From Dendrobium chrysotoxum (lineage: Eukaryota > Streptophyta > Magnoliopsida > Asparagales > Orchidaceae), in NCBI GenBank assembly GCA_019925795.1, contig CM034305.1:66700573-66764572 (forward strand): a stretch of 64,000 nucleotides of DNA, written 5' to 3'. Both the position numbers and the translations under genes were made by a program. Positions within the stretch are counted from its first letter, which is position 1, and the number at the start of each line of letters is the position of its first letter. Positions 1-12,400 of the stretch are shown here, piece after piece. The notes below the pieces were generated by a model. That model saw only the letters and a list, made by a program, of their open reading frames with translations. It was not told the origin of the DNA and searched no databases.

Positions 1-2333
1 ACAAATTTGAATCCACCTTAGCTAACAGAGGGCTTTGTGCCCTATCGATCATATCCTATTGATTCATATCTCAAGGATTTGATGCCATTGGGGAGCATAC
101 GGGCTCTGGCCATAACCATAATATAATGGTGCCATTTGGCGGCAACCACCTGGTTCAGAGGGCCCCGAGTCATAACCGTTTATCCTGCAGTGCCATTTGG
201 CGGCGAAACTGCCGGTTAGAGGACTCGTACCACGTCCTTGCTGGCAGAAGATTGTTTGAGAATAGATCCTAGTGATATTTTCGACTAGGCATTAGCTCTT
301 TGCGAGCTGAAGTAAATTTTAACTTGTCCACCTCGGCAAACTGTTGCGGAGGGTGGATGGATTTGCTTTATGTGATTGATGATTGGATTTCAGTTTTAAA
401 TATTTTCGGAGTTTAGAATTTTGGGAATTTTTGTGGAGTTTTGGAGTTTGGATTTTGTGAGAGTTTGGGTGGTACTTTGAGATATTTGAAATGGACCACT
501 CCGGTTGATATTTTCATTCAACACGGCCATCATCGGGGTATATGGAGTCATTTATATTTTATTGATTGGACCCTGTCGACTCTATCTACTGGTCGATAGA
601 GGATCGGGTTTTGTAGGCTTTGGACCTTTATTGGTGAATTCTCTTGATTATAGGCCTTGAAGGCCTAATATGAACGCATTAAAACAAATATATATAGGTT
701 GCCACAACTGTATATTTGTTTGATGGTTCGAACCCTGTCGACTCCTATTAACCTTTATAGAAGGATCGGGTTCGAACCTAAATTCACTCATTGACCCGCG
801 CAGCATCCCTAAACGTCACGTATGTACCAATAACACGCTCGTCGGGGCCCATGCGGGTGTTTGGGGGCATTTTATAAATATTTATTGAACCATGTCAACT
901 CCTATTTCTTACTTTAGGAGGATCGGGTTCAAATTTATTGACCCGCGCAGCATCCCTAGGCGTCACGTGTGTACCAATAACACGCTCGCCGGGGCCCATG
1001 CGGGTTCAGATTATATCTTCCCCTTTTAGTGTACCTATGTGTATACAAATTAAAGTGCACACGTGCAGGGGTATTCTTGGAATATTTGTACACGCCTTCT
1101 GTCCGCTTGCATGAAAGTTGCGGATCCGGTGGCGTGGCGTCGTACGTCCTCCACTACTGTTGCTCGTAGGCAGGTAGATGTTTTCATTCATAGATTGGAA
1201 TTGACTTCAGGATACTGCATTTACTGAAGTCTTTCTGCATCTACCCACGAGTGACATGTTGTGCGTACATCTATATTTGTAGGGAACTTGTATGTATTGC
1301 AGATCTTCTGCTCTTGGTTGCATGCAGATCAGTTCACTGCGTACATCTTCCAGTGCTTGTGGGGACCATTGTATGTACCCCTAAAACACCTGGCATTGAT
1401 TTGTAGGGAGATTCGTTGTATTTGCTTTGTATCCACCTTTCACCAATCTCAGGTGGTTTTAAAATATTTGTTTGCAAGGAGGGCTCTTTCATCGTCAATT
1501 GACAGTGTTTCCTTCTTCGATCATAGGGACCGTTGTAGGAGTCTATTACATTCTTTGTTTATGCGCATTGGAGTCTTATAGTGTGATTGTTTGTACCCCG
1601 ATGTTGATGACAAGGATGTTGCAATATCCTTCCTACAAGCACTCGTGGGTGTTCGTGTTTGTCGCATCTTAGTCACATTTATTTACAAGGATCAATGTAT
1701 TTCATCTAACATTGAGTTAAATGTTCTTGTAGCTTGAGTTCCCTCGCATATAATTCAAGCTTTGAGTTCCTTGTATATGTTTGATTCCAAGTTCAGTTTC
1801 ATTCAGACTTGAATTCATTCAAGTCTTCTACTGCCATGTTGAGTTCATCCGGATTTGAATCTTATGCTTGCAAATTCAAATTTCACTTGGCGTTATACAG
1901 TTCAAGTTCAAATGTGTAAGTTCTTGTTGTCTACATCTTGCCCCAGTTTGAGTTTAGAGTACATGTTCACAAGTCTACTGTTGACTTGTCCAAGTCCTTA
2001 TCCAATTGAAGTTCAATATGGTTCAAAACTTGAGTACAAATCTTGTTGTAAGTCCCCTGTAGTCAAGCTGAGAGTCTTTGTTGGTGTTCAAACCAAGCAA
2101 GTCAAGTTTGAATCAAGTTCTTTGTTCTTTTGAGTTTGAATCCAGCTAGTTCAAGTCACACTCATTTGATATTCAAATTGAGTCCAAGCTTTGTCCACTT
2201 GATATTCAAATCAAGTTCAAGTTCTGAATTTAGTTTTAGTTTAGGTTCAAACTCTGCAAGTTCTTTGTTGTTCAAGTGTTCAAGTTCTTATCTAAGTTCT
2301 CATGTGTTCTTCTTGAGTTCAAACAAGTCCAGG
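1..2333. repeat. LTR-like non-coding region with direct repeats
   Basis: No gene is visible. A unit of roughly 120-130 bp occurs at 730-860 and 888-1006 (GTCGACTCC...GGATCGGGTT...GACCCGCGCAGC...CACGCTCG), with a partial copy near 567-607; a shorter unit containing TGCCATTTGGCGGC occurs at 124 and 190. From about 1720 to 2330 the sequence is a degenerate run of CAAGTTCA-like words. The style is that of a plant LTR, but I could not find both ends. Confidence 0.5.
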
Positions 2334-2408
2334 TACGGTCTCAGGTTTCACCCGAAATTTCGGCAGCCTCCCCCGTTTAGGGGAAAAAACGACAAGAGTC
2401 TGGGCCTT

Positions 2409-2800
2409 CCCACCACGCGCAATAAAGCGCGTGCATGGTAGGTGTCCTTAGACACCTCGGCCGTGGTCTTCATTCCCACCACGCGCAATAAAGCGCGTGC
2501 ATGGGGTCTTCGACGGTACCTGTTTCAAAAGACAGTTTGCTTTCCCCTCGCTCGAGGGTACTTATAGATAACCCCGCCTCGTCGTAGGCACCGCACCGGG
2601 GTCCCAACCCACCACGCGCAATAAAGTGCGTGCATAGGTGTTTTCCCGGTCCGCCGCAAATGATGAAAGCAAGTTCTCGGAGATTACCCCTCTCGTCGTA
2701 GGCGCCGCACCGGGGTCCCAACCCACCATGCGCAATAAAGCGCGTGCATAGGTGTTTTCCCGGTCCGCCGCGAACGACGAAATCAAGTTCTCGGAGATTT
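2409..2800. repeat. tandem repeat with AATAAA hairpins
   Basis: The core CACGCGC-AATAAA-GCGCGTG occurs at 2414, 2480, 2613 and 2727, the last two inside a unit of about 114 bp that also holds GTCGTAGGC.CCGCACCGGGG and GGTGTTTTCCCGGTCCGCCG. Each core is a 7-bp inverted repeat with AATAAA as its loop. It probably belongs to the surrounding LTR-like sequence. Confidence 0.75.
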
Positions 2801-2879
2801 TAGGGTTTAGGGATCATACCTTGGCGAGCGTCGGCGGGGTGGTGAGGCTCGTGGACCGAGGCAAGAGGAGAGAGGGGAG

Positions 2880-3180
2880 AGTACCCTCTCCTTTTCTCTT
2901 TGCATTTCTTTTTTTTCTTCTTTTTTTTTCCTTTTTTTTCTTTTCTTTTCTCTTTTTTTTTTTTTGAACACTCCCATTTTTTGTTTGCTCTCTTCTCACA
3001 AACACACACACACAAATATATATAAATATATATTATTTATATATATATATATATATAATACTAATAATATATTAATAATATTATTATTAACAACTAAAAC
3101 TACTAATCATTCTATTAATAATAATAACCATTATAATAATAATAATTAGAATAACTAATATCTAAATAAAGTAAAATAAA
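2880..3180. repeat. pyrimidine tract, CA/TA repeats and AT-rich stretch
   Basis: A T-rich tract (about 2885-2965) is followed by a short CA run, TA repeats and trinucleotide-like TAATAATAT sequence. No coding potential; open frames here are low-complexity shadows. Confidence 0.85.
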
Positions 3181-3366
3181 AAGTTTACCTAAGCTAGTGG
3201 AGGTCGGCAAGGGTCGGTTTGAGAGGTGGGGGATCCGCTTGCAGATGAAAGGGGTAGTTCGGCTTAGGTGTTGGATCGAACAGAGATAGAGGGAGGGCTT
3301 GGGTTAGATGTGATCTCAGAGGAGGAGAGGCGGCGGCTTGGTTATAGGTAAGGAGAAGTCCCTCAC

Positions 3367-3423
<57 letters not shown>

Positions 3424-3930
3424 GAATAGGCGACGGTTTCAGGAGGTCGGGGCTTCCGATCGGAGCAGAAGATGGGAGCTAGGGGTCGTCGGCTTCAGTG
3501 GAGATGAGGGCGTTGGTTGGATCGAATGGAGGGAGAGGGGTCTTGGCTGTAGATGTATGTGGGAGATTGGAGGAAGAAGATCGAGTAGGAGGTTAGGTTG
3601 GACTGGCGTCGGCAAGGCAAAATGAGGGTTGAGGAGGGATTTTGGTCGGAGCAGGGGAGATCGACGGGATAGGGCAGAGGTCGGGATTGGGAAGCTCGGA
3701 GAAGTGGAGTCGACTTCAGCGAACTGGACAGGATCGCAGGCTGAGGGAGTATTCGCATGTGGAGAGAGCAGCCGAGACGCTGGCTTTTAAAGGCAATGGA
3801 GAACAGCGATCGAGAGCAGGATTTGAGCAGGAATCGCGGGAGATGACCGCTTCGGCGCCGATCTGTACGAGGTAAGCGGAATTTCTGGGATTTTTCAGGG
3901 ATTTATTTCTCTTTTTTGTTTGGATGTCCA
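3181..3930. other. GC/purine-rich non-coding stretch with a CT microsatellite
   Basis: Purine-rich sequence with GGAGGTCGG-like words and a (CT)n microsatellite at about 3369-3422. It resembles the leader or LTR part of plant retroelements, but no PBS, PPT or paired LTR was found. No gene seen. Confidence 0.45.
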
Positions 3931-4967
3931 ATGGTTAACATGTTCATGTATAGGTATCACATGCAGTGTTATTAAAACCAAAATTATTATATCATATCAG
4001 AATAATTAAGCAATTATATTTATCATATAAATCATCATCTCATATACATATATGCTAAGCACAATAGGAATTCTGACTATGCATATCATATAATGTGATA
4101 ATTTTTTATGAATTTTATATCATACCATATTATCATGCATATAAGTAGGAACAATCATGTGATATAGTACACAAAAATCATCACCCCTAGCCCGTTGACA
4201 TGCATAGTCATATCACATTCCTCTTATAATTCTCATAATATATCTGGTTCACACCACTAACACATATTTAAAGAAAAGTCTATCAGCCCACTCTCATACA
4301 CAGTGTATCATATATTTGTCAACCTGAATCATACAATAGTCAGCCTTCTTGCATACACAAATTTCACACGCACAAATAACCTAGCAAATAGTTGCTATCA
4401 TACCAACATCTAGGTCATTATATCATTGTCACTGTGTATAAAATTTAAATGTAATTACAAAATAGCGGGATTCATGAGAAAATTTTCAGTATAATCATTT
4501 TCACAAATATATGACCACAGCTGATAAATTATATCAAATATGCATGTTATGCTACTATATTAATATGTTTTGATAATTATTTATCAAATTTCTAAATATA
4601 TATAGTTTACTCAAGTTAAGACATTTCCTCCAAAATACATAAATCCTTTATATGATTATAATAACAACATATTGAATGTTGCATGATAAAAGTTTGCTAA
4701 ATATCAAGATATTAAGTTTAGACCAGACTAAAGCATAGAAAACACAAAAAAGTAAAATCACTAAAATTAGAAACATGGTAATCATAGCCTATCGCAAGGT
4801 AAATACAATTATCAATTGGATTAATCGACGACTCTTCTCCTTGTATGGAAGAAAGGAAAAGGGTCTTTTTGGTTTATAAAGACTCGAATCCAATACTTTT
4901 AGTTGATAGTCTAAGTTCTCAATTAATAGATCAAGATGAGCTATGTGAATATTATGAAATATATTAA
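3931..4967. other. AT-rich intergenic DNA
   Basis: No open frame, repeat ends or recognised element; many short ATAT/CATATA words. It may be decayed LTR sequence. Confidence 0.5.
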
Positions 4968-5774
4968 GGGGTTGTTTGGTTTGTTGCATTTAGAGTGTAA
5001 AGTAATCCAAATGCAGGGGTTTTGAGAATTTTGATGTTTGGTTGGATGAAAAGTAAATTCAAAGTAAAGTAAAGAAAATGCAGTGTATTATATTCTAGTT
5101 CATTTTTTGTGTATTTGGAATTTCTCCAATTTGAGCGATTTTCAAATACACTGTAATTTCAAAGGGCATTGCCACCCCTTGTCAGCCACCTTTGCCCACT
5201 GGCTACCACCTCAAGTCATCACCTCTGCCACGGCCGGCCGGACGGCCGGCCACCGCTGACCACCACCACCGGCTACCAACATCGGCCCGCCACCGCCATA
5301 TATTAGTTTAAGCCAACACCGGCTATCTTTTCAACATGCAAAACTAAATGATCGTACCTTCTCCGTCCTCCAATCAAGTTCCTTGATGAGATAAACCCTG
5401 TTTTGCACATCCTACCATAACCTGAACTATCCAATCAAGGAAATAACTGTTATCAAAATCCAACGAACATGTACAGGGACAAGAGAATAGCTCGCTCATC
5501 GGCCTGCTACATAGACGACGGACATAGTTGCAAACATAGCAAGCATCACGTAGGAAATTCGAGAGCGAAACAGAAGCGATGGCAGGGGTGGTTGGACCCT
5601 AAGAAAAGAATTATTCGGCTACTCTGGATATACCTAACCAAACAAGGGAAACAGTTCTCTTGCGTTTAAGTTACAGACAACCAAACAGTCTCAAAATAGT
5701 TGGAATACACTATATTTACTTTACATTACATTTACTTTACACTGCATTTTCTTTTTAGATAACCAAACAGCCCC
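4968..5774. mobile_element. PIF/Harbinger-type (Tourist-like) non-autonomous element
   Basis: The 807-bp element begins GGGGTTGTTTGGTT and ends AACCAAACAGCCCC, inverted with one mismatch over 14 bp, and similarity continues inward (GTGTAAAGTAA on both sides). It is flanked by TAA on each side (4965-4967 and 5775-5777), the 3-bp target duplication of this superfamily. No transposase is present. Its inner part includes a GC-rich stretch with GGCCGGCC palindromes near 5232-5250. It ends about 120 bp before the SCD2 ACGT box. Confidence 0.82.
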
Positions 5775-5894
5775 TAAGTGAAATCACTTCTATTAGCCTT
5801 TCCAAACTTGCAACAGTAAAATTATTGGTTAATAAATAACTACCCGCCATGTTCAACCCTCTCAGGCCCCTCGGCGGCACGGCGAACCTGATCC

Positions 5895-5924
5895 CCACGT
5901 CAGCAGGCCATTAGATCTATAAAT
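5895..5924 (+). promoter_or_regulatory. SCD2 core promoter: ACGT box and TATA box
   Basis: CCACGTCA (reverse complement TGACGTGG, a bZIP-type ACGT element) at 5895-5902 is followed by CTATAAAT at 5917-5924, about 110 bp before the ATG. Spacing and position fit a plant core promoter. Assignment is from motif and position only. Confidence 0.5.
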
Positions 5925-6032
5925 TTCCTCCCGACTTCAACGCCCGTTCCGTTCTACCTGCCCGTCCAATTTCCATCGGACGTCCCAGCTTTCCCTCTGG
6001 CTTCCACAACAGGGGAGAACTGAGAAGTGGTT

Positions 6033-6413
6033 ATGGAGTGGAGAAGGGGATCAAGCCCGATGCATGCGCGACAGAGAAGCGGGGGGTCGAGTAACATGAG
6101 CTCGTCGTCGCCGGCGATGTCAACGGGGCACCACCGTTCGTCGTCGCTAACGGTTACCGGCGTTGGGGGAATGTCGACGGTTAAGAGGACGCAGAATGTG
6201 GCGGCGAAGGCGGCGGCCGCGAGGCTTGCGCAGGTAATGGCGTCGCAGAGTGCGGCCGATGAGGGCGACGGTGAAGAGGACGACGAGCTCCCTGCCACGG
6301 CCGCGGCAGGATTCAGAATCGCCACTCGGTCGACTGGAACAAGCAACGGCGGCGGTGCAGGCGGGACAATTTTGGGGAGGGCGAACACTCCGAACATATC
6401 TTCTTCGCCTGCG
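6033..6413 (+). CDS. SCD2: SCD2 exon 1
   Basis: It encodes residues 1-127, beginning MEWRRGSSPMHARQRSGGSS. I chose the ATG at 6033 because the six codons upstream in frame add only a GTG and no family-like residues. The exon is GC-rich and low-complexity (Ser, Gly, Ala), as expected of a disordered N-terminus, and holds the family signature KRTQNVAAKAAAARLAQVMAS. It ends after GCG with donor GTATTT in phase 0. An open frame on the opposite strand (5954-6499) is a compositional shadow. Confidence 0.92.
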
Positions 6414-9400
6414 GTATTTTTGATATTCTTGTACTGCTTACTGGGCGTAGTTTTGGGATTTGACTTTTTTCGTGAAGAATGACAAATGATCTGATTCATC
6501 TGCCATTTCGTGGAATTTCTTTTATCAGCAATTGGATAATGTTTCTTCTACTGTAACATTTCTTCAAATTGTTTATATAGTGTTTCTAACTTAGAAATTA
6601 TATTCCGTGATGATCTTTTTGGGAAGAGAGGTCATGAGGATTGAGGCGAATAGCGGATTTTCTTAATTGACTTTTGAAACTAATGAAAACGCTTCGGTTA
6701 TTTGTCATAGATGATATGCACGTTCTGCGTGCTTTCTGCATTTGTGTTTTTCGTGGTGGATCAGCCATGGGTTAATGGATCAATTTAAAGGGAGTAGTAG
6801 CCCTATGAAATTAGTTTACCTTTCCAGTTTCTTTCCCCGAAGTTAGGGAACGAGTGATTTGATTTGGTTTTATACTTTATTTTTAATGCATAGTTTGACT
6901 GACTATAAGACAAGGTTAGGGGAGGGAGACTTGTAGGTTTAGAATACGCCCCTTTAAAATATGTACATGGAGGAGTTGAGAAGCTCTAAGCTACATTTTC
7001 CGATATGCGGGAGTTTATATGGAAAGTAGGTTTAAGAACGAGTGCGAGGAGAAAAAAAAAGGGAGAATAAAAATGCGAAAAGAGAGGATGACTTTTGCAA
7101 GGCGATTGGATTAATTAGCGATACATTTGGTGTCTACTAGGTTAATGATACATTCCGAGTCAACTGGATACATTAGGAAATTGATCACTTTGTGAGTCCC
7201 ATGTCTTGCTGTTGCTTTAACCAGTTATTGATATCAGTCTGAAGTTAAGGATTCCTTTTGTCCTTAAAGTTTTTAGTACTGCTCTACTGGCAAAGGTTAA
7301 TATCAGCTTGATATGCATTATTGGATAGGTCATAATTAACCCCTTATCAAGCATGGTTGTGAATATGTACAATTAATTTGTATATAAAGCATGGCTGTGA
7401 ATACGTACAATTAATGTGTATAACTATAAATATCTTACTTCTGAGAATATAATTTTAGCTTCCTTCTCAGGCCAGATCTAATTGTGACAATTACTTAAAT
7501 ATTGTTTTGTATCACACATGTATATTTTTTATATATTGTCTAGAACTCTCTAGGTGAGTGTAAGCAATTTCTTTAATGCTAGTTTCAGCACCTCTTATTC
7601 TCCTCACTAACTGCTTAAGTTTTCATCTTATTGCACCTCGATTCCAAAGTCTTATCTACTCTTGTTCATCTCGATTCCAAGCTTTCACACGATAATTTGC
7701 CTCTTTGCATCTATCTTGTTTTTTCGCACTTAAAATCTTGTTTGAGAGACTCTCTCTGAGCCCTCATTACAACGGAAGTATAGCGAGCCCTCAAGTTGAG
7801 CCCTTCTCCCATGCTTTTGGTGAGCATTTATCTCATCATGCTTGCATCGCTTGCCGTTCTCCTCATTTGAAGGCACAGAATTTGGTGTGTCATTCAACAC
7901 CAATCCAATAGTTTCATCTCCTTTGGAAGCTCCTTCTATCTATACCGCCAAAACCTCTTTTGGGTCTCACTAAATAGATCCTCTGATATATCTTGACTTG
8001 GTTTGAGCACCAATTTATTTTCTCTCAACAATTGTTTCTTGGGTTTTGTTAGGCAAAATCTTAGAAGTAATCATGTCAACTATGCTGTGCAACAATTTGG
8101 ATATTTTGGGTATATACCTCTCATGTAAAAATTACTCTCTAAGAATTTCAATTTCAGTTTTTTGTCATAAGAAAAGAAATATGAATACACAAAAAAAATG
8201 TGATCACACTTCTACTGAATTTTCAAAGTGGCTCATTGACAAATCAAAGATTTAGGTCATTGCATGGATCTTAGGATCCATTAATCAAGTGATCACCCTC
8301 TAGTTATAGCCATATAAGATAGTTAAAGATATGTGGTAGTGTTTATGAAAAATATATAATCAAAAGAATGCATCCATATATTTCTAGCTAGAATATGAGA
8401 CCGCTAGTTACACGTAAGGAGATTGCTCAACCCATGATTATTTCTTTTGATTTCAGAATTTATGGATTGAGTTTATTACTTGATTTATGCGGAAGTACTT
8501 ATTGAAACACGCTTAGTTGTTTAAGATGTTCGCAAACGAAGTAAGAGAGATTAATTTTTTTTATTAAAGTTTGTCTTGAATTTAAGGCTACTCGTTCCAA
8601 CTTGATGAACTATGAACCTACTCCTTTATGGGATGTGAGTTTTAGAGAATTGCTTTGGATAGAGAAACATCTTGCCACAAAAACCATCTTCCAATAACAT
8701 AAAATGCATAAGAATACAATCACTTATGCAACCTATGGGAAAAGCAAATGAAAAGATGTACAACATGTACAATGCTTTGGTTGCAAGGGCTATGAACATT
8801 TCGTATTGCATAAAAAATTTGCAATTATTGTAAGAAGCTTGAGCTCATTAGTAAGAAATGTCATACTCATCTTTTGGATCGATAATTAAATGCTGAACAA
8901 GCAGTTGCTCCTCTTCTTGCTATTGGTTTAGCAATTGTGGATGAGTGAGATGTTATTGCTAAAGTTGTTTAGTAGATGATCAGTAATGCCCCAATTGCCT
9001 TAGGGATACAAGGTACGAATGCCTTACCTCTTTCATCTTAGTTTGTAGATTATGATGCAACCAATCATATCTCTTGTTTCTTGCATCTTCTTCACAAATT
9101 TTGACTATTTATTGGATCATCATTTAGTTAGCTTTTTAATGACAATCAATTATTGATGCTATTGGGGATATTAGTTCTTCCCGAAAAGATATCCTCATAT
9201 CTTACAAGCTTTATACTAATATTATTTAAGTAGGAAAATTGATTGATAATAATTATGATACTCAATTTTCTCGTGAATTGTGATTGTTGCATTATGCAAG
9301 ATCAAATGACAATGTAAGTACTCGTTAAGGGGCCTAAAGTTGGACTATTATTTCACCTGCATCCTTCTTTTTTCGAGGTTATCTTATCTTGTACTACAAT

Positions 9401-12400
9401 AAATCAACATGATGAACAATAATAAATTAACATGATGAAAAATGTCACAAATGATCGAGTCATTTGAATTTTATTATTTTAACTAATTTAATGAACTCTT
9501 ATTTGTTGTGCAATAAAGATCAATTGTCTTCTCATCTTATGTTTGATTGCTCAACATGTAAAATTGAAAAAAGTAAGCTTCTTTCTTTTCTAGCACATGG
9601 TAGTAATGCTGAAAGCCTGAAAATTGTTTTGACTTTATTCATAGTTATATATGGGGTATTACTTATATTATATCACATGAAAAATATAAATACTTTGTGA
9701 CATTCATTGATAATTATAATAAGTATACTTGTGTTTATTTTCTTTGCAATAAATTTGAAGTATTAGCTATCATTTAGACATCAGTAGCCTATGTTGTAAT
9801 CAAAGTGTTACGATCGATTATAGATGTCGATATGTCACTTGAATTTCATAACTTTCTTAAAAAAGAGAAATTGTTTCATAGTGATCATGCCCTTATACAC
9901 CTCAATAAAATGGATTTGTTGAACGTAAGTATCATCACTGTTAGATGATGCCCAAACTTTGTTGTTAGGATCTTTCATTCATCCTAGATTTTGGGTTTAA
10001 GTATTGGGCACATTAGTCTATTTAATTATCATATTATCTTCTCGTAGGTGTGTAATTGAGCTAAGCTGGCTCAAATTCGACATGCTAACAAGCTCCCAAG
10101 TTGAGATTATTGAGCAATGAGTTCAATTTCGAGCTTAAATTCGAGCTCATGTATTATACAAGCTTAAGCTTGGCCTGGCTCGTCTCGTCGGCTTATCAAG
10201 CCAACTCGATTAATATCAATTGGCACATCGACATTTTTATTATCTTAATTAATAGTTTGTTGTCCATATTCAAAGTAAGAAATCAAGCTCAAAAAATAAG
10301 TCAAGCTCGAGCTCGAGCACAGCAAATGAGCTTGAGTTGAGCTCTAGCTTGATTTTGTGCCAAGTATAAATTAAATGGGCTTCGCTCGATTATGCAAGAA
10401 CTCAACTCGACACAATTTGTTTATACCCCTACTTTCTCGTTTCTTGAAGTTTGACTCTCCTTGTTATCATTTCTTTGATAAGCATCCCAACTACCATGAT
10501 ATACATATACATTTGATTATGCTTTTTTTTCCCATTTATAGCCCATGGACGCCAGACTATTTGCTCGGTCAATCAAATGTGCATTTATGGGTTATGATAA
10601 TCATCACAATGGTTATGATTGTTATGGTCCTTGCCCCAAATGATTTTGCATCTCATCATGATGTCTTCTTTAACCATCTCCATTCATGTTGAGCCTCAGC
10701 AAAGAATATACGCTCTTAATACTTTTGATAAATTAAATTCTTTTCATGAATAATTCCAACCTGGATTTCTGTATGAACCAAAAATCAAGTTTATCACTTT
10801 TTGAGCCAAATCCACCATTTAGTTTGGGCAAATTGATCCGCCACCTAAGTCCCAGATAGTTGGAATTCAGTAATTGCTCCTAGACGGTCTTTCTGAACCC
10901 TCTCTCCAAATTGGCATGTCTTTCACACATTGACTTCAATTCGCAACCCTTCATTCTATGTAGAGGCTTGTAACATGGTTGTTGCAAGGAGGTTGTGGCT
11001 GAAGAACTTCAAGCCCTTGGAGGATAATCATACCTGGGAAATTATTCATTGCTCTCCAAATGTCAAAACCATAAATTGTATGGGTTTACATGACTACAAT
11101 AAAAATGATTATCTCTATTGTTGCTTCACAATAATAGCCACTCTATTAGTTGGATGTTAAAATTTCCTTCATTCATATTGATATCAAGGAGGAGATTTAC
11201 GGTTTTCTTTCTCCTGGCATTTCAACTTACTCTCATTCGAATGAGTGCAAACTGAAGTGCTCTCTATATGCATTGAATCCTTTTTCTCCACTGTGTCCTA
11301 TTAAGAGTCAAATTCTCATTTAAGTCTAATAAAAAAAGGTCATTTCTAATACTTTATAACAAAGTCTTTTTACGCCTGCCTCTACTTTTCTTAACATATG
11401 TCGAATCTAATATATAATATAACTAATACGACTCATTATTATTTCTTTGCTAAATGCCCTGATTAATGTTGATGGCATCATTATTACTGGGAGAAATTTG
11501 ATTCTGATTTGTTATTTTGAACAACATTTTCATATGAAGAATCTTTGTGCTTTACTTCTTAGGTTTGGAAGTTCATACCAACACCTATGCTATTTTTCTG
11601 AACCAATACAAGTATACACATGATCTGACTACTGACCTCCAAAATATTTACCTTGCAAATATTTTATTAGAAGTAAACACAAAGTATCGCAGTGAGGAAG
11701 TTGATCCTCATCTTGATCCCAACATATTTCGACAATTGATCTGCGTAACTCTTTGATAATCACTCGACATGATGTTTCTTTTGTGGTTCGACAAGCTAGT
11801 CAATTTATGCGTACATCTCGTCATTTATATTTAGCTATTGTTCGACGAACTATTTGATATCTTATTGGGGATTTGGTTCGTGGTTTGTTTTTTTTAACCG
11901 GTCCTTCTCTTCATCTTATGGGGTACAATAATGTTGATTGGGTCAGTTGCCCTAACACTTATGGCCAATCATAGAATGGTGTAGTTCCTTGGCAACTCTT
12001 TGATCTCATTGAAGAGTAAAAGTCAACCTTTTGTGTCTACATCATCTACTAAGTTTGACTATTGAGTTATATATCACTTGTTCAGAGATTATCTAACGTT
12101 ATGGACTTCTACCTTAACTTACTTTTTCCTAGAATAATCCCACTCCTCTCCATGTTGAAAATACTATTGCCATTCAAATTCTTGGCAATCTTGGCTATCA
12201 TGATCATACCAAAACATATTGAAGTTGGTTGCCATTAAGTTTTGGAAGTCTTCGACACTTGTATTATTTATCTTCCATTCTTCCTCATATTTCTATAAAC
12301 CTTCTTATTGTGAATATATTTATGAAGTTCATGACATGACAACGACATCAATTCTTTGTGGGCAAGTTGATGCTTATTGAAACCAACATCAATTTTAGGA

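Noticed and set aside
2130..2441. 103-codon Ser/Phe-rich open frame
   Set aside because: Built from CAAGTTCA-like degenerate repeats; no gene features.
3000..3060. Possible CRISPR or satellite array
   Set aside because: Simple CA/TA dinucleotide runs only; no spacers, and this is plant nuclear DNA.
5954..6499. 181-codon open frame opposite SCD2 exon 1
   Set aside because: It is the complement of a GC-rich, codon-biased exon and has no family-like sequence; the + strand reading is strongly supported by SCD2 homology.
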